DNA of 30,000 nt, from contig NC_081414.1 of assembly GCF_030272615.1 (NCBI RefSeq), positions 7,187,501 to 7,217,500 on the forward strand, given 5' to 3'. A program made the translations under genes and the position numbers. The notes under the pieces were generated by a model. That model did not search any database, was not told the DNA's origin, and saw nothing but the letters and a program-made list of their open reading frames with translations. Position 1 is the first letter of the stretch, and each line of letters begins with the position of its first letter. Below, in pieces: positions 1 to 9,412 of this stretch. This stretch comes from Cryptomeria japonica. Its lineage: Eukaryota; Streptophyta; Pinopsida; Cupressales; Cupressaceae.

Positions 1-190
1 CCTAACTTAACTTGTAAAGGGTAGTTATTACAAGTGATCACTTGGGTAGTTATTTCAAGAATTTATGCTAAGTGATTATGTTAGGTGGTTATCCTAAGTG
101 TTTGCTTATGGTAGTTATCTTAATTGGTTATTGTAAGTAGTCACACAAAGTAGTTAGGCTAGTTGGTTACAAAGTAGTTATTCCTTCTAA
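1..190. repeat. Degenerate GTAGTTAT tandem repeat block
   Basis: Variants of GGTAGTTAT recur about every 15-30 bases: GTAGTTATTA near 22, GTAGTTATTT near 46, GGTGGTTATC near 85, GTAGTTATCT near 111, GTAGTTAGG near 151 and GTAGTTATT near 173. A TATA box follows directly. Repeated short motifs upstream of a TATA box are common in LTR U3 regions, so this may be part of an LTR cut by the window edge. No partner LTR is visible here, so that remains inference. Confidence 0.55.
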
Positions 191-195
191 AAGCC

Positions 196-203
196 TATAT
201 ATA
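196..203 (+). promoter_or_regulatory. TATA box, possible LTR or promoter remnant
   Basis: TATATATA sits just after the GTAGTTAT repeat block and about 30 bases before a possible start site near 225-235. No convincing gene follows: the downstream reading frames are short and unconserved. It most likely belongs to a fragmentary LTR. Confidence 0.35.
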
Positions 204-897
204 CAAGGCTTTTGCATTGTAAGGTGAGACTTTTTCAAAGGGAAGACTATGGAGAAATTCTTAAAAGAACAAGTTTGATGACTTTTGGTTTTGCACTTTG
301 TACAAGAGAGTTCTTGGGATTGTATAATTTCATGGAAATAATAAAGGATGTGCATTTAGTTTGTATGTTCTATATGTTCTTGAGTTATTATTGCTGATTT
401 TTCGTGTGTCAAATTAGTGGTATCTTTTTTCCATGTGCAAATCATTTATCATCTATTGGAATGCTATTGATGTAATGAAACATTATCAAGCTTTGGTATC
501 CTGGTTTGGATGTGCTAGAGTTATTTAGCTCTTTGTATGTTGAGATTTGTAGCCCTTCTTTCATCATCATTGCAAGTCAAAACTTATATTGTTCTTACAT
601 TCCCCTTTGTAATCGTTATCTATTGTGAAATCTCAATTGGTATTTGTATGTCTATTGTTGAGGTTTCTATTCTTTACCTTTTTGTAGCTTTGTGTTTTCT
701 CCTTTATGTACTTTCAGGTTAAAAGTAAACAAAAATCCTAAATACTCCCATCATACAAGGGAGTTGCCCCTCTCAAACGCAGAGGAAGATCGTTGCCTCA
801 AAACAATCTCTCCAACTGTTGGGATAGTTGTCACTACTTTTTGGGCGAACAGGGTCAAGTTTGAAGGATAATTCATAGTGACAAATCTATTTACCAC

Positions 898-971
898 AAC
901 ACACACACACACACACACATATGTATATATTTAAATATATATGTATATAAATATGTATATATATGTTCATA

Positions 972-1002
<31 letters not shown>

Positions 1003-1010
1003 TTTTAATA
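898..1010. repeat. (AC)n / (AT)n compound microsatellite
   Basis: An uninterrupted AC run at 898-918 passes into imperfect ATATGT and TATA repeats, including a pure AT run near 970-993, and ends in a T homopolymer at about 994-1007. Confidence 0.9.
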
Positions 1011-1713
1011 TATAAGAAGTTTATAAATACTGGTTCTATTTTTAGCAAAAGAAAGAAAATAGAGAATGAAGTTTTGACAATCCTTTCTTTCAAAATCAAC
1101 AAAGATTTCATATTTAAAAGAGAAAGACATTCTTTCTACAGAAGTATAAATTTGACAGAGATTTCATATTTAAACCAAAATTTGTCTATCACTCAAGCAT
1201 AAGGCATAAGACATAAGGAAACGATTTGGCCTACCTCTGAGTTCGATTCCTGAATTGGAATGATCAAATGACCTATAGAATGATATCGATTCTCCCTTTC
1301 CTTCTTTCTTCTAGTATTTCTCCACAAATCAGCTAAGTGTTTTTCAGTGAATATCCCTTCCTTTTTTGGTTGTGTGTCTAAATAATGACTACGTTTTTTT
1401 AATATGATGCCTAGGTGTTTTGTTTTCTCCTAACTTCTTGGTTTAAAACTCTTGTTTTTTTTTCATGTTTCAATACGTTCACTGGCCTGGGAGAGGCACG
1501 TCGCCCTCCTTATCAGGCTTATTATTTAATGTTTGCAATGGCGGCGGCTCATAGTGCCAAGTAAGTAAGAGTTAAGTTTCACAAAGTCTCCCATTTCAAA
1601 TCGATTACCATGAGTATTAACTTCCCTACCAATTCAATTTCCTAATATCGACTCTTAAGCATAAAATATAATTTGATGTTTTCAATGCATGCAACAAGTA
1701 TCATGCAAGTCGA

Positions 1714-1771
1714 TACACACACACACACACACACATATATGTACATATACATACATACATATATATGTATG
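1714..1771. repeat. Microsatellite at the 5' insertion site
   Basis: A pure AC run (about 1714-1734) is followed by ATATGTACAT/ACATACAT-type repeats up to the first base of the 5' LTR. The sequence beyond the 3' LTR is also microsatellite-like (TATGTATATG...GTGTGTG), so the element inserted into a simple repeat. Confidence 0.85.
1767..1771. repeat. 5' copy of target site duplication (GTATG)
   Basis: The five bases before the 5' LTR are GTATG. The five after the 3' LTR (22703-22707) are TTATG. One mismatch in a microsatellite fits an aged 5-bp duplication, the usual size for Ty3/gypsy integrase. Confidence 0.55.
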
Positions 1772-2301
1772 TGTATACACCTAAAAATGGTCTGAAGGTA
1801 ATTAATTAAATAAGCAATTATTTAATTAATCCCCCTTGCTAATTTAATTGAATTCATTAGCAATTTGATTAAATTCTCCCTTTCATCTACTTATTAATAA
1901 ATCCGAGGATTTATTCATTAAGTTCATTCCATAGTCCCCTTTGATTAATTAATTCAAATTAATTAATCTTCCCCCCATTTCAATCAATTCTTCTAATCCC
2001 CTAATTAATTAAAACAAATCATTTTATGAGTTGTTGAAAATTAATGTCTTTTCCTATTATTTAAAATTTAAAATTCAAATTACCCACATGCCTCCTAACT
2101 TCTAACCACCTAGCCTAACCATCCCTCTAACCTAACCCATTCCACCTAACCTTGGGTCTAACCAACCCTATCCTATCTTGCACATCCTAACCTCCTTATC
2201 CTAACCTCCTATGGTGTGGATATTCTTCCCTTGAGACACATGGCACTTTGGCCACATGTCTCCTTACTTGGACACTTGCCCTCTCGTGAGAAAGGCTCCT
2301 T

Positions 2302-2332
2302 GACACTTGTCACCACAGAGATGACAAGTGTC
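2302..2332 (+). promoter_or_regulatory. U3 inverted repeat GACACTTGTCA / TGACAAGTGTC
   Basis: A perfect 11-bp inverted repeat with a 9-nt loop lies about 95 bases upstream of the LTR TATA box. Both arms are unchanged in the 3' LTR (22072-22102), while the loop differs by one base. It could be a dimeric transcription-factor site or a hairpin. Confidence 0.6.
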
Positions 2333-2426
2333 CATTCCTCCAACCTCCTCTAATTTCACCCTTGATATCTTCAAACTCAATCTTGACTGTTGATTCCTGC
2401 CACCTCACCCCTGGCCTTGGAAATCC

Positions 2427-2434
2427 TATAAATA
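2427..2434 (+). promoter_or_regulatory. 5' LTR TATA box
   Basis: TATAAATA lies in the second half of the LTR, where the U3 promoter of a plant LTR element is expected, so transcription probably starts near 2455-2465. The matching place in the 3' LTR (22209-22216) reads TGTAAATA, so only the 5' copy keeps a canonical box. Confidence 0.65.
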
Positions 2435-2927
2435 TCCCCCATTTTGGAGCACAAAGGATCCCATCTCATTATCAATTTAGACGTTGTTACTATAGGTATA
2501 TCATTTGAGCATTGTTGTTATAGGCAATTGCATATTAGATTTAGGTTAATTTGATCATTTTCTAGCATAATTGTTGAATAATGTAGCTTAATCAATATTT
2601 TGTCTATCTTAATTGCATCATCATCATCATAGCTTAATCATGCATATCATTAGCTTAATTAGACTCTTGGATCAATCTAGCATAATCAATCTCATCTAGC
2701 TTGCATATCATTATCATTTCAAATCCTCCATCTAGGTGTCATCAAGTCACTGGGATTACTTATCCAAATTTGAGAGCAAATCCATACTTGCATCTCTTAG
2801 GAGGCGATAGGTCGATTTGTCATTGCTTATCTTTCATTTGCTTCTTATTTTCTAACCATGCTTGTAATGATCTATTGAGTGTTTGTGTTGTAGCTACATG
2901 TATCACACTTCATAGGCACGACATTTT

Positions 2928-2942
2928 TGGCCTCTTAACATC
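2928..2942 (+). other. Candidate primer binding site (weak)
   Basis: The first TGG after the 5' LTR is at 2928 (TGGCCTCTTAAC), four bases past the LTR end, where a tRNA-complementary primer site is expected. I could not match the following bases to a particular plant tRNA 3' end with confidence, so the call rests on position only. Confidence 0.3.
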
Positions 2943-3003
2943 ATCAAATTTTCAATCTAGCAAGTTTCTGGTCGGGTCTGATTCAGAATTTTGTACAAGT
3001 TCC

Positions 3004-3100
3004 CTTTCTGTCTCGTATGAGATCCTTTGTGCCCTCATATGAGTAGGTGAGAATTGTCGTATGATCAGGTGAGAATTGTCGTACGAAATTCTGGTTCTGT
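3004..3100 (+). repeat. TCGTATGA / TCGTACGA motif cluster, proximal
   Basis: CTCGTATGAG, CTCATATGAG, GTCGTATGAT and GTCGTACGAA occur within 90 bases, with the phrase AGGTGAGAATTGTCGTA present twice (period about 31). TCGTACGA is its own reverse complement. The family reappears at 4157-4430 and once near 10343. Confidence 0.55.
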
Positions 3101-3472
3101 GTTTTCAAAACAGATTGCATTTTAGGGTTTTCATGCTTCAATTTGATTGTTATTAATGCTAACCCTAGTCTATTTGTGAGTTTTTCAATAGCCTAACTGG
3201 TTTTTTGTAGAACGATTGTCGAAGATTATGCTTGTCAAATCTTCATTTCATCAAAACACATCATGACTACTAACATATCTATTTTGCAAATTGCCTAAGA
3301 GGACTCAACCAAACTTTATGTCTTCTTTAAATTTTCTAGGCACACTTATTTGGTTAATGGAAATGAACAAACATGTCTTATGTGTTTTGATGATAGGCTA
3401 GTATGCTCTCACCTTTCTTAGGTGATCAGAAAGCTAGACTCATCCTTTGCTTTCAATAGTGCATATCTTTAG

Positions 3473-3539
3473 TGGGCTTTCCCTCTCGAGGAGCCTATAA
3501 GGCCAAAGCCATTAAGGTCGGTGAGAGGGAAACGACCCA
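3473..3539 (+). other. Long-range leader hairpin (TTTCCCTCTC / GAGAGGGAAA)
   Basis: A perfect 10-bp stem (3478-3487 with 3523-3532) is extended outward by TGGG (3473-3476) with CCCA (3536-3539) across a small bulge. The 35-nt enclosed segment can form smaller stems (CCTATAAGG). Alternative pairings exist: CCCA 3536-3539 with TGGG 3542-3545, and AGTGGG 3540-3545 with CCCACT 3570-3575. This looks like a folded RNA domain. Confidence 0.55.
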
Positions 3540-3639
3540 AGTGGGAACGGCTAACGCTAAGTACTCCAACCCACTATAAAATAAACATGATTTGATGAAA
3601 ATCAAGTCAATGCCAGTGCTCGAGAATAGCTCTCCTCTG

Positions 3640-3673
3640 TACCTTCGGGTATATCAAACCTTGGTTTTCAAGG
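3640..3673 (+). other. UUCG-tetraloop hairpin and neighbouring stem
   Basis: TACC-TTCG-GGTA (3640-3651) would give the extra-stable C(UUCG)G tetraloop in RNA. It is followed by CCTTG-GTTTT-CAAGG (3659-3673). Both support a structured leader RNA; function is inferred. Confidence 0.5.
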
Positions 3674-3793
3674 CTAGGAGACCTCTTAATTGAGTTTATA
3701 CTGCGATGCGTCGAACAAATCCCTTACTAGTTCCAATTAAAATTAGAAGTTACCTGATTCACCTCTGAAAGGGGGATAATCTTTGTGCAAGAG

Positions 3794-3830
3794 AGATAGT
3801 AACTCTCCCAAGATAGATAGTAACTCTCCC
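3794..3830 (+). repeat. Two copies of AGATAGTAACTCTCCC
   Basis: A 16-bp direct repeat occurs at 3794-3809 and 3815-3830 (period 21). The first copy lies inside GAGAG...CTCTC, another small hairpin. Confidence 0.7.
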
Positions 3831-4156
3831 CAGACACTTGCCATATCGTGCCCCCATTAGCATTTGAAGTCGGATAATACGACGTTGAGAATCCATTGAG
3901 TGAGACTCAGCGACCGTATTCTGATTAGCTATTGGGTGTGTACCTAAGTTTGCAAGCAAAGGTTTTCTCTCTTAGCCAACTTCCTTAGGTAGTGTACTGT
4001 GCTTGGGGTCACTTATCATATCACGTGTTTGTTGTGTCTTTGTCCCTAAAACAGAAAAATCAGACATCTAAAAAAATGGAAAACAAAAGCAAAACATCAA
4101 ACTTCATTAATCAAAAATTTGTCCAAACAAAGTTTTTTGCTCTGTTCTGTCCTCTA

Positions 4157-4430
4157 TCGTACGATTTTGTTAGTTTGTCATACGAGGCATCTAGTTTATC
4201 GTCTGATCCAGTGATAATTGTTGTACGAGTCATCTTAGCAGAAAACTTTGTGTCATCTTTTATCGTCTAGTCTAGTGGGAATTGTTGTACGAGTCATTTT
4301 AGCATAGAATTTTGTGTCATCTTTTGTCGTCTGGTTCTGTGAGAAAGCTCATACGAGTTTATGTCTTATGTTGTGCAAGGTTTCTGGTTTGTTGTATGAG
4401 CCTGTCTAAATTGTCGTTCGGGGCTTGTTG
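4157..4430 (+). repeat. 64-bp direct repeats with TCGTACGA-like motifs, distal
   Basis: TTGTTGTACGAGTCAT occurs at 4218 and again at 4282, in repeats of about 64 bp that also share TTTGTGTCATCTTTT and TCGTCTG/TCGTCTAG. A diverged third unit runs through CTCATACGAG near 4350. Single motifs flank the block: TCGTACGATT near 4157, TCATACGAGG near 4178 and TTGTATGAGC near 4393. Confidence 0.6.
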
Positions 4431-4597
4431 TCCTTGATTTCAGCATGACCAAAATCATGAGGCAACCCTACGAAACTGGTCCATTTCGTACCTTACGACC
4501 TCCAGGAGAGCTTGATCGACTTCATCGGTTAGCTCATTTTTTCTTTTTCTTTTTTCTTTTTATTGTTTTCTAAGTATTTAAGATTTGCAGTTTTTCT

Positions 4598-4866
4598 TGC
4601 AGGTCGAACTTTTAAAGTCCGACCTGCAGGGTTCCTTCTTTTTCAAAGCTAATTGCACATCGAACTTTAAAGTCCGATGTGCAAAGGTTTGATTTTCCCC
4701 TGCAAATTGGACTTTAAAGTCTGACCTACAGGTAATCCTCCCCCTGCAGTTCGGACTTTAAAGTCTGATCTGCAGGTTGTTTGGTAGAAAAGTTGCATGT
4801 TGGACTTTAAAGTCTGACTTGGAAGGATTTTATTCCTGCATGTCGGACTTTAAAGTCCGAAATGCA
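4598..4866 (+). repeat. Palindrome array, cluster 1 (six 30-nt units)
   Basis: Six units lie at 4598-4628, 4654-4683, 4701-4730, 4745-4774, 4794-4823 and 4837-4866. Each has the ten-base core ACTTTAAAGT (one extra T in the first) and ten-base arms of the type TGCAnnTCGG paired with the reverse complement. The first two units pair at all arm positions but one. Unit 1 has GG opposite CC and unit 2 has CA opposite TG at the same arm positions, which is compensatory change. Spacing is 43-56 bases. The segment is noncoding leader of the retrotransposon. Confidence 0.85.
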
Positions 4867-5226
4867 CTGCGTGATTAGTAATTAATAGTCGCACTTATTT
4901 CTAATTTAGGAGATTATTTATTGAATTTTGGAGATTATTTCTTCACTCTTGTTTGCGAATTCTCCTCCGCGCGTGCCCTTCTCCATTTTTGTTCACCGAC
5001 ATAGCAGATTTTTCGAATCCCTATCAAATTTTTGTTCATCGTGGTGGATTGAGGTAGGTTTTGTTTTGTTTTTGTTTTTCTTTTCGGGTTTTTCCCCTTC
5101 ATTATTTCCTCTTTGGGTTTTTTGTTGGTTGGAGGTGTATCAGACATTAAGATCCGATTGTTCCTCAAAATCTCTCGATCTGCAGGCTATGTGCAAGGAT
5201 CTATATTCTTTTCCCTTTTCCCACCC

Positions 5227-5554
5227 TGCATGATGGAGTTTATAACCTGATTCGCAGGACTGTGTGCGGAGATCTCTCCGCATATTGGATTTTAAATTCC
5301 GATATGCAGGAGTGTAAACTTTGCATATCGGACTTTAAAATCCGATATGCGAAGAGGAGAATGTCCAATTGACATGTCGGGCTTCAAAACCCAACATGTC
5401 AATCGGTTGCCCTTCCTCAATCTGCACATTGGACTAAAAGTCTGATGTGAAGGTTTTCCAAATGTTTTACCTATGTACACATCGGACTTTAAAGTCCGAT
5501 ATGCAAGAAAAGACGCTTTATCCTCGCACATCGGACTTTAAAATCTGAAAACTT
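5227..5554 (+). repeat. Palindrome array, cluster 2 (seven units)
   Basis: Units lie at 5227-5256 (degenerate), 5279-5308, 5322-5351, 5371-5400, 5423-5451, 5476-5505 and 5525-5554 (right arm decayed). A further degenerate unit may lie near 5133-5162. Unit 5322-5351 pairs TA with TA at the variable arm positions. Unit 5371-5400 has a different arm, TTGACATGT paired with ACATGTCAA, and even the core end is changed on both sides (G with C in place of A with T). Spacing is 43-53 bases, as in cluster 1. Confidence 0.85.
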
Positions 5555-5770
5555 TGACTCCTAAGGTGCAGATTAGACTTTTTCCCCAACTTGCTATTTT
5601 TGACACTTTTGCTCCCAAGCCTATTCTGAGTCCGATTTTTTTATCCAATTGATAAAAGTTGATTTTATTGATGATGATAACTATCAAAGAAGCTAATCCT
5701 CAGTGTTGAATGTAGTCATTTGCAAATATCAAAGCCCTCTCATGACAAATCAGAGCCTTCTTCAAGCTAG

Positions 5771-8700
5771 TTGGAATCTTCTCCGGGTAAAACATCAACA
5801 AAAAAGATGAAGTACAAGTATGATAAGTACTTGAATTTGTACCCAAAAAGTTCAGTAGAATCAAACATCAAGGAGATCAAAGATACAGAAATTGGACATG
5901 TCAGTATGCAGGAGTTTATTGACCGAGTTGAGAAAGCTCCTGCCCGCATAACAAACCTGATCAAATCTGAGTTGCATAAATATGCATCCTTCCCAGTTGC
6001 AGCTCAAGATCCAGATTTTATACTTGCAGTAGCTGATCACTTCGATCCGAATACAAGAAAGGTTAGGGATGCTGATCAAAATGTCATCATGACTCTGGAT
6101 AGTGTTTTCTTCAACAGTGTTTTCAAAGGTTCTCCAATTGAAGAAGTAGCTGACATTTCTCAAGAAAGTTCTCAAGAGTACTAAGAGAAAAATGAGGTCA
6201 AATGCAATAAAGTGATCAATACTGTGTACCTCTCTACTGCCAAAAATTCCACCACCTCGCGATGGCCCAAATTTTTTCACAGGAGTGACTTCAATCAGGA
6301 GTACAATGACATGGTCACCATGTTATCAAGAGTGAAGGGTTTAAAGGACTCTCACTACTTTCAAAGCTGGATGTGTTATTACATGAATGTAATCAGGAAA
6401 GGGGCTGCTAGGATTGATTGGGGTGAGCAGATCAGTGATGCACTCTGCGCACAGTTGAAAGAAGTCAAAGTGACATTAAAATTTTATATGACTTCCTACC
6501 TGGTTTATGCAGCCGCTTCCATGAGGTAATATCCAGGTTTGTCTACTAAAGGTGGCTGAAGATTAGTTCCTATCTGAGAATGCTATGATCAACTTACGAT
6601 CAAGAATCAAGGTAGCCACTTTAGAAGAGTCAATGATGCCTTCTTTGTTGTGTGGAAGTGCATATTTGATAAGAGCCTGCAGAAGAAAGGATTATCAGAT
6701 GCTGCATATAACAAGGTGTCTCATTTTGGATGTGTTTTCCTTCAGTTCCCAACATTCACTTACATCCAGATCGGATGTTTCTCAGGTGAACCCTTCATTC
6801 TACCAAGGTATCCTTCTGACAAGATCATTCTCATGGAGTTGTGTTGGCAACTAATCTATGTGCATGAAAAGAAATCGCAAGCACATAAGATTGGGTTGAA
6901 GTTCCCAGAATCAATTGGCAGGTACTCAGTTCTAACTAACCCCAAAGCCAAAAACATGGAGGAATAAATGCAATGGAATACCATGAGAAGATTCAAGGCA
7001 TGAAACAATTTTGATTTTTGTGGCATGAAGAACAAACTCAAGAGGAGTTACACCCATGTCTATAGGTTTGAAGGTGTATGGGCAGACTGTCAAAATGAAG
7101 AATATATAAGAAGGACGGATTTTAGTTGTCTTACCCTGGAACAGATTGAAAATTTGGATTTGGCAAAGATCCCAATGACCATGGAAGACACTGATGACAT
7201 AATAGACCCTGTCTGTTATGAAAAAAAAATTGTCGACTCTCCGCTCCCACCGGTGCAATGGTCAAAAAACAAAAGTAAATCTATCACTCAAATAATCTCT
7301 CCTATTTTGGCAAACACCGATGCATAGCTACTTAAAAATAATCTTAGAATGAAACAGGTTCCTGCTAGTTCTGGAGATGACGATAATAGTGATGGCCTGG
7401 TTGGTAAGACAGCTACGGCTGAAACAAGAACCAAGGCCAAAACAGATTCACAAGCATTATCCTCAGCTCCTGCAACACAATCCAAGGGGAAAGGACCCAA
7501 AATCAAGTTCACAATTAAAGGGTCCAAGAAAGCTGAATCATCTTCAGCAGTACAGGAGACAACCATGAAGGAACCAGAACAACAAACTACTACAGATACT
7601 GGAAAAGAGAAAGAGACGGAAGAAGGTGAAATTCCTCAACAAGAGGAAGAACATGTTGAAGAAACATCACATCTTGGTGAAGTTGATGTTTCAGCCACTT
7701 CATAGGCACCAACTCATTCAAAAGTGATTATCCATTCCATCGATTTTGATTTTGATCAAGAGGAAGAGGAATTCGATGATGAGGACTTGGGTATGGACAT
7801 GACTCAATTAGAGACTGCTCAACAATTCTTCACACTATCCAAATTTTCCAGCCTTGATGATATTCCTTCAACCGCTATTGAATCTTCAATATTAGAGTTT
7901 CCTAAAGCTATGGAGAAAGCGTTTGCAAAACAAAAAATGATGACTTTTACTTCTACGATGGTTGTAACAGAGATTCCATCTCAAGTAAGCACTAAAGTTA
8001 TTTCTTCTACGACAGTTATAACAGAAATTCCACCTCTGGTTATTGCTCAAGTTATTTCAACTGCACCTTCCACTTTCTCCTCTGTGCCCATAACTGAAGA
8101 AGGGTCAGCATCAACAGTTGTTGCTGCATCAACAGGTATATCACTAGATACTTCAGTATTGATATCAATCACCACTACCAGTTCAAGCTAGTATGCTCCT
8201 AAAATACCAAGTGACACTCAGCAAGAAGCTACTACCCCATCGACCAATCCTGAATTACCACCTTGGATGGAGCTAGTAGCACCTAAGAGGAAGAAATAGA
8301 TGATTTCGCCTGATGAGTTTGATTTTGAGCAATTGGTTCCTCCAAAGCCCAAGGGAACAAAGAAGTTGAAGACTGTTTCCCGGGTGTTAGTAGACCTGAC
8401 CTCTAAAAGGAAGTATGTTGAGGTCATGGTGCCATCATCAAATAAGAATAAGGATGATATATGACTTGAGGATTACATCATGCAAACTGTAGAGCTTGGG
8501 GAGGAGACGCATGAAAGTGTTAAGCTGGATTCTTAGATGGCTTTAAACTCTTTGTTATGAAGACTTGACCAAGAGAGGGATGAGAAGAATGAATTAAAAC
8601 AAAAATGTGAATAATTGACTAATTTTCTTCTAAAAGTTACCCAATCTTCTCAGGAAATCGAGCCCATAGGATCCTCAATGGACGCTGAAGCTCTCAATAA

Positions 8701-9412
8701 AATTGAACAGGTAGGAGCCAAGGGCTGAGTGGTGGACGAGTGAATAGCATGACTAAATTTAGAAGGGTCGCATCTCCTAAGTTCAACAGTTGGGTTATTG
8801 ACAGATTTTGAAGTGATCCAAAGTCAGATGCAAAGTGTCAAAACTTCACTATCCTAGGAGATTGAAAATATTGAAAAAAGTACAACACTTTGGAGAAAAA
8901 TGGAGGACTTCAAAATAGACATCCTCGTTGAAAATAAAGTGGTTCCTTCAAGGGAAAAATATATCCAAATCTTGTCGCTACTGTCTTACAGGAAAGAGAC
9001 AATAAAGTTGATGATAGCAGAGTTGGATCTAGAACGGAAGGAAGGTGATGATAAGTTTTATCTCATTTCTGCTAGGATTGCTGACCTTCCTTGTTATCTG
9101 TATGATAACAATCATAATCTCATTACTAGTGATGCCATAACACTAGAATTTATGTCCTTAATGGATCACTGCACTGGATAGGACTTCTCACTTGGTGCAT
9201 TCGATAAGTTACTGAAAATCCAAGTCAGTTTTGAGGTCCTCGCATCCCTGCTAAAGGATAGGAAAAAAAAATTTGTAGAGGCTGAAGATACGATCTTTCA
9301 TGTTTGTGTAATCACAGATTCTACCCAGATGCTGAACCAAGCAGAGATGGAGGCCATCCTGACTAGGTTCGAGGAATTCCACAAATCAAATGAGGAGGAA
9401 AAAAATGAATAA
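5771..9412 (+). pseudogene. Large extra ORF upstream of gag (ORF1-like), decayed
   Basis: Seven open stretches (5771-6184, 6212-6529, 6650-6967, 7025-7327, 7349-7705, 7724-8191, 8900-9181) all lie in one frame. The region therefore reads as a single frame of about 1,214 codons, broken by some fifteen or more stops and with no net frameshift. The N-terminal 500 residues look globular (segments such as RIDWGEQISDAL and FPTFTYIQIGCFSGEP). Residues about 530-640 are Lys/Glu/Thr-rich and hydrophilic (KGKGPKIKFTIKG), residues 650-800 are Ser/Thr/Val-rich, and the C-terminal third is charged and probably partly coiled. The first codon listed is TTG after a TAG, and the frame is open back to 5681, so the true start is unknown. 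Position matches the ORF1 of Ogre-type elements, whose function is unknown; I recognise no catalytic motif. Confidence 0.75.

Larger units (their letters stand above)
204..1771. other. Noncoding AT-rich DNA with microsatellites
   Basis: I find no recognisable gene. The stretch contains an (AC)n run at 898-918 followed by AT-rich alternating sequence to about 1010, then a second (AC)n plus (ATAC) tract at 1714-1771 into which the large retrotransposon inserted. The short open frames here are chance frames in AT-rich sequence. Confidence 0.6.
1772..2923 (+). repeat. 5' LTR
   Basis: This copy is 1,152 bp, from TGTATACACC to GGCACGACA, and aligns along its whole length with 21548-22702. Differences are mostly single substitutions plus small indels. 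For example, a 14-bp CTCCTTATCCTAAC-like duplication near 2190 is absent from the 3' copy. U3 is AT- then C-rich. A TATA box lies at 2427-2434, and the R/U5 part carries repeated AGCTTAATCA motifs (2580-2700). Confidence 0.95.
2943..5680 (+). other. 2.7-kb noncoding leader of the retrotransposon
   Basis: No conserved reading frame is seen between the 5' LTR and the first large frame. It holds four kinds of structure, each listed separately: TCGTACGA-type repeats (3004-3100 and 4157-4430), a compact hairpin region (3473-3830), short direct repeats, and the array of covarying palindromes (4598-5554). Leaders of LTR elements carry packaging and dimerisation signals, and this one is unusually long and ordered. 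Confidence 0.7.

Noticed and set aside
1230-1262. tRNA-like B box (GTTCGATTCC at 1241-1250)
   Set aside because: The flanking bases do not form a T-arm stem and no A box or acceptor stem is found upstream, so it is neither a tRNA nor a clear SINE.
4928-5233. 101-codon plus-strand frame between the palindrome clusters
   Set aside because: Low-complexity Phe/Ser/Leu composition, no conserved motif, and it runs into the palindrome array; probably chance.
4598-5554. CRISPR-like array (repeats with regular spacers)
   Set aside because: The units vary in arm sequence, the intervals are short (about 13-26 bases) and partly similar, and the setting is a plant retrotransposon. CRISPR arrays are prokaryotic with near-identical repeats.
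5861-6280. 139-codon minus-strand open frame
   Set aside because: It lies antisense to the ORF1-like region, whose plus-strand frame continues for over 1,200 codons. It is a shadow frame.
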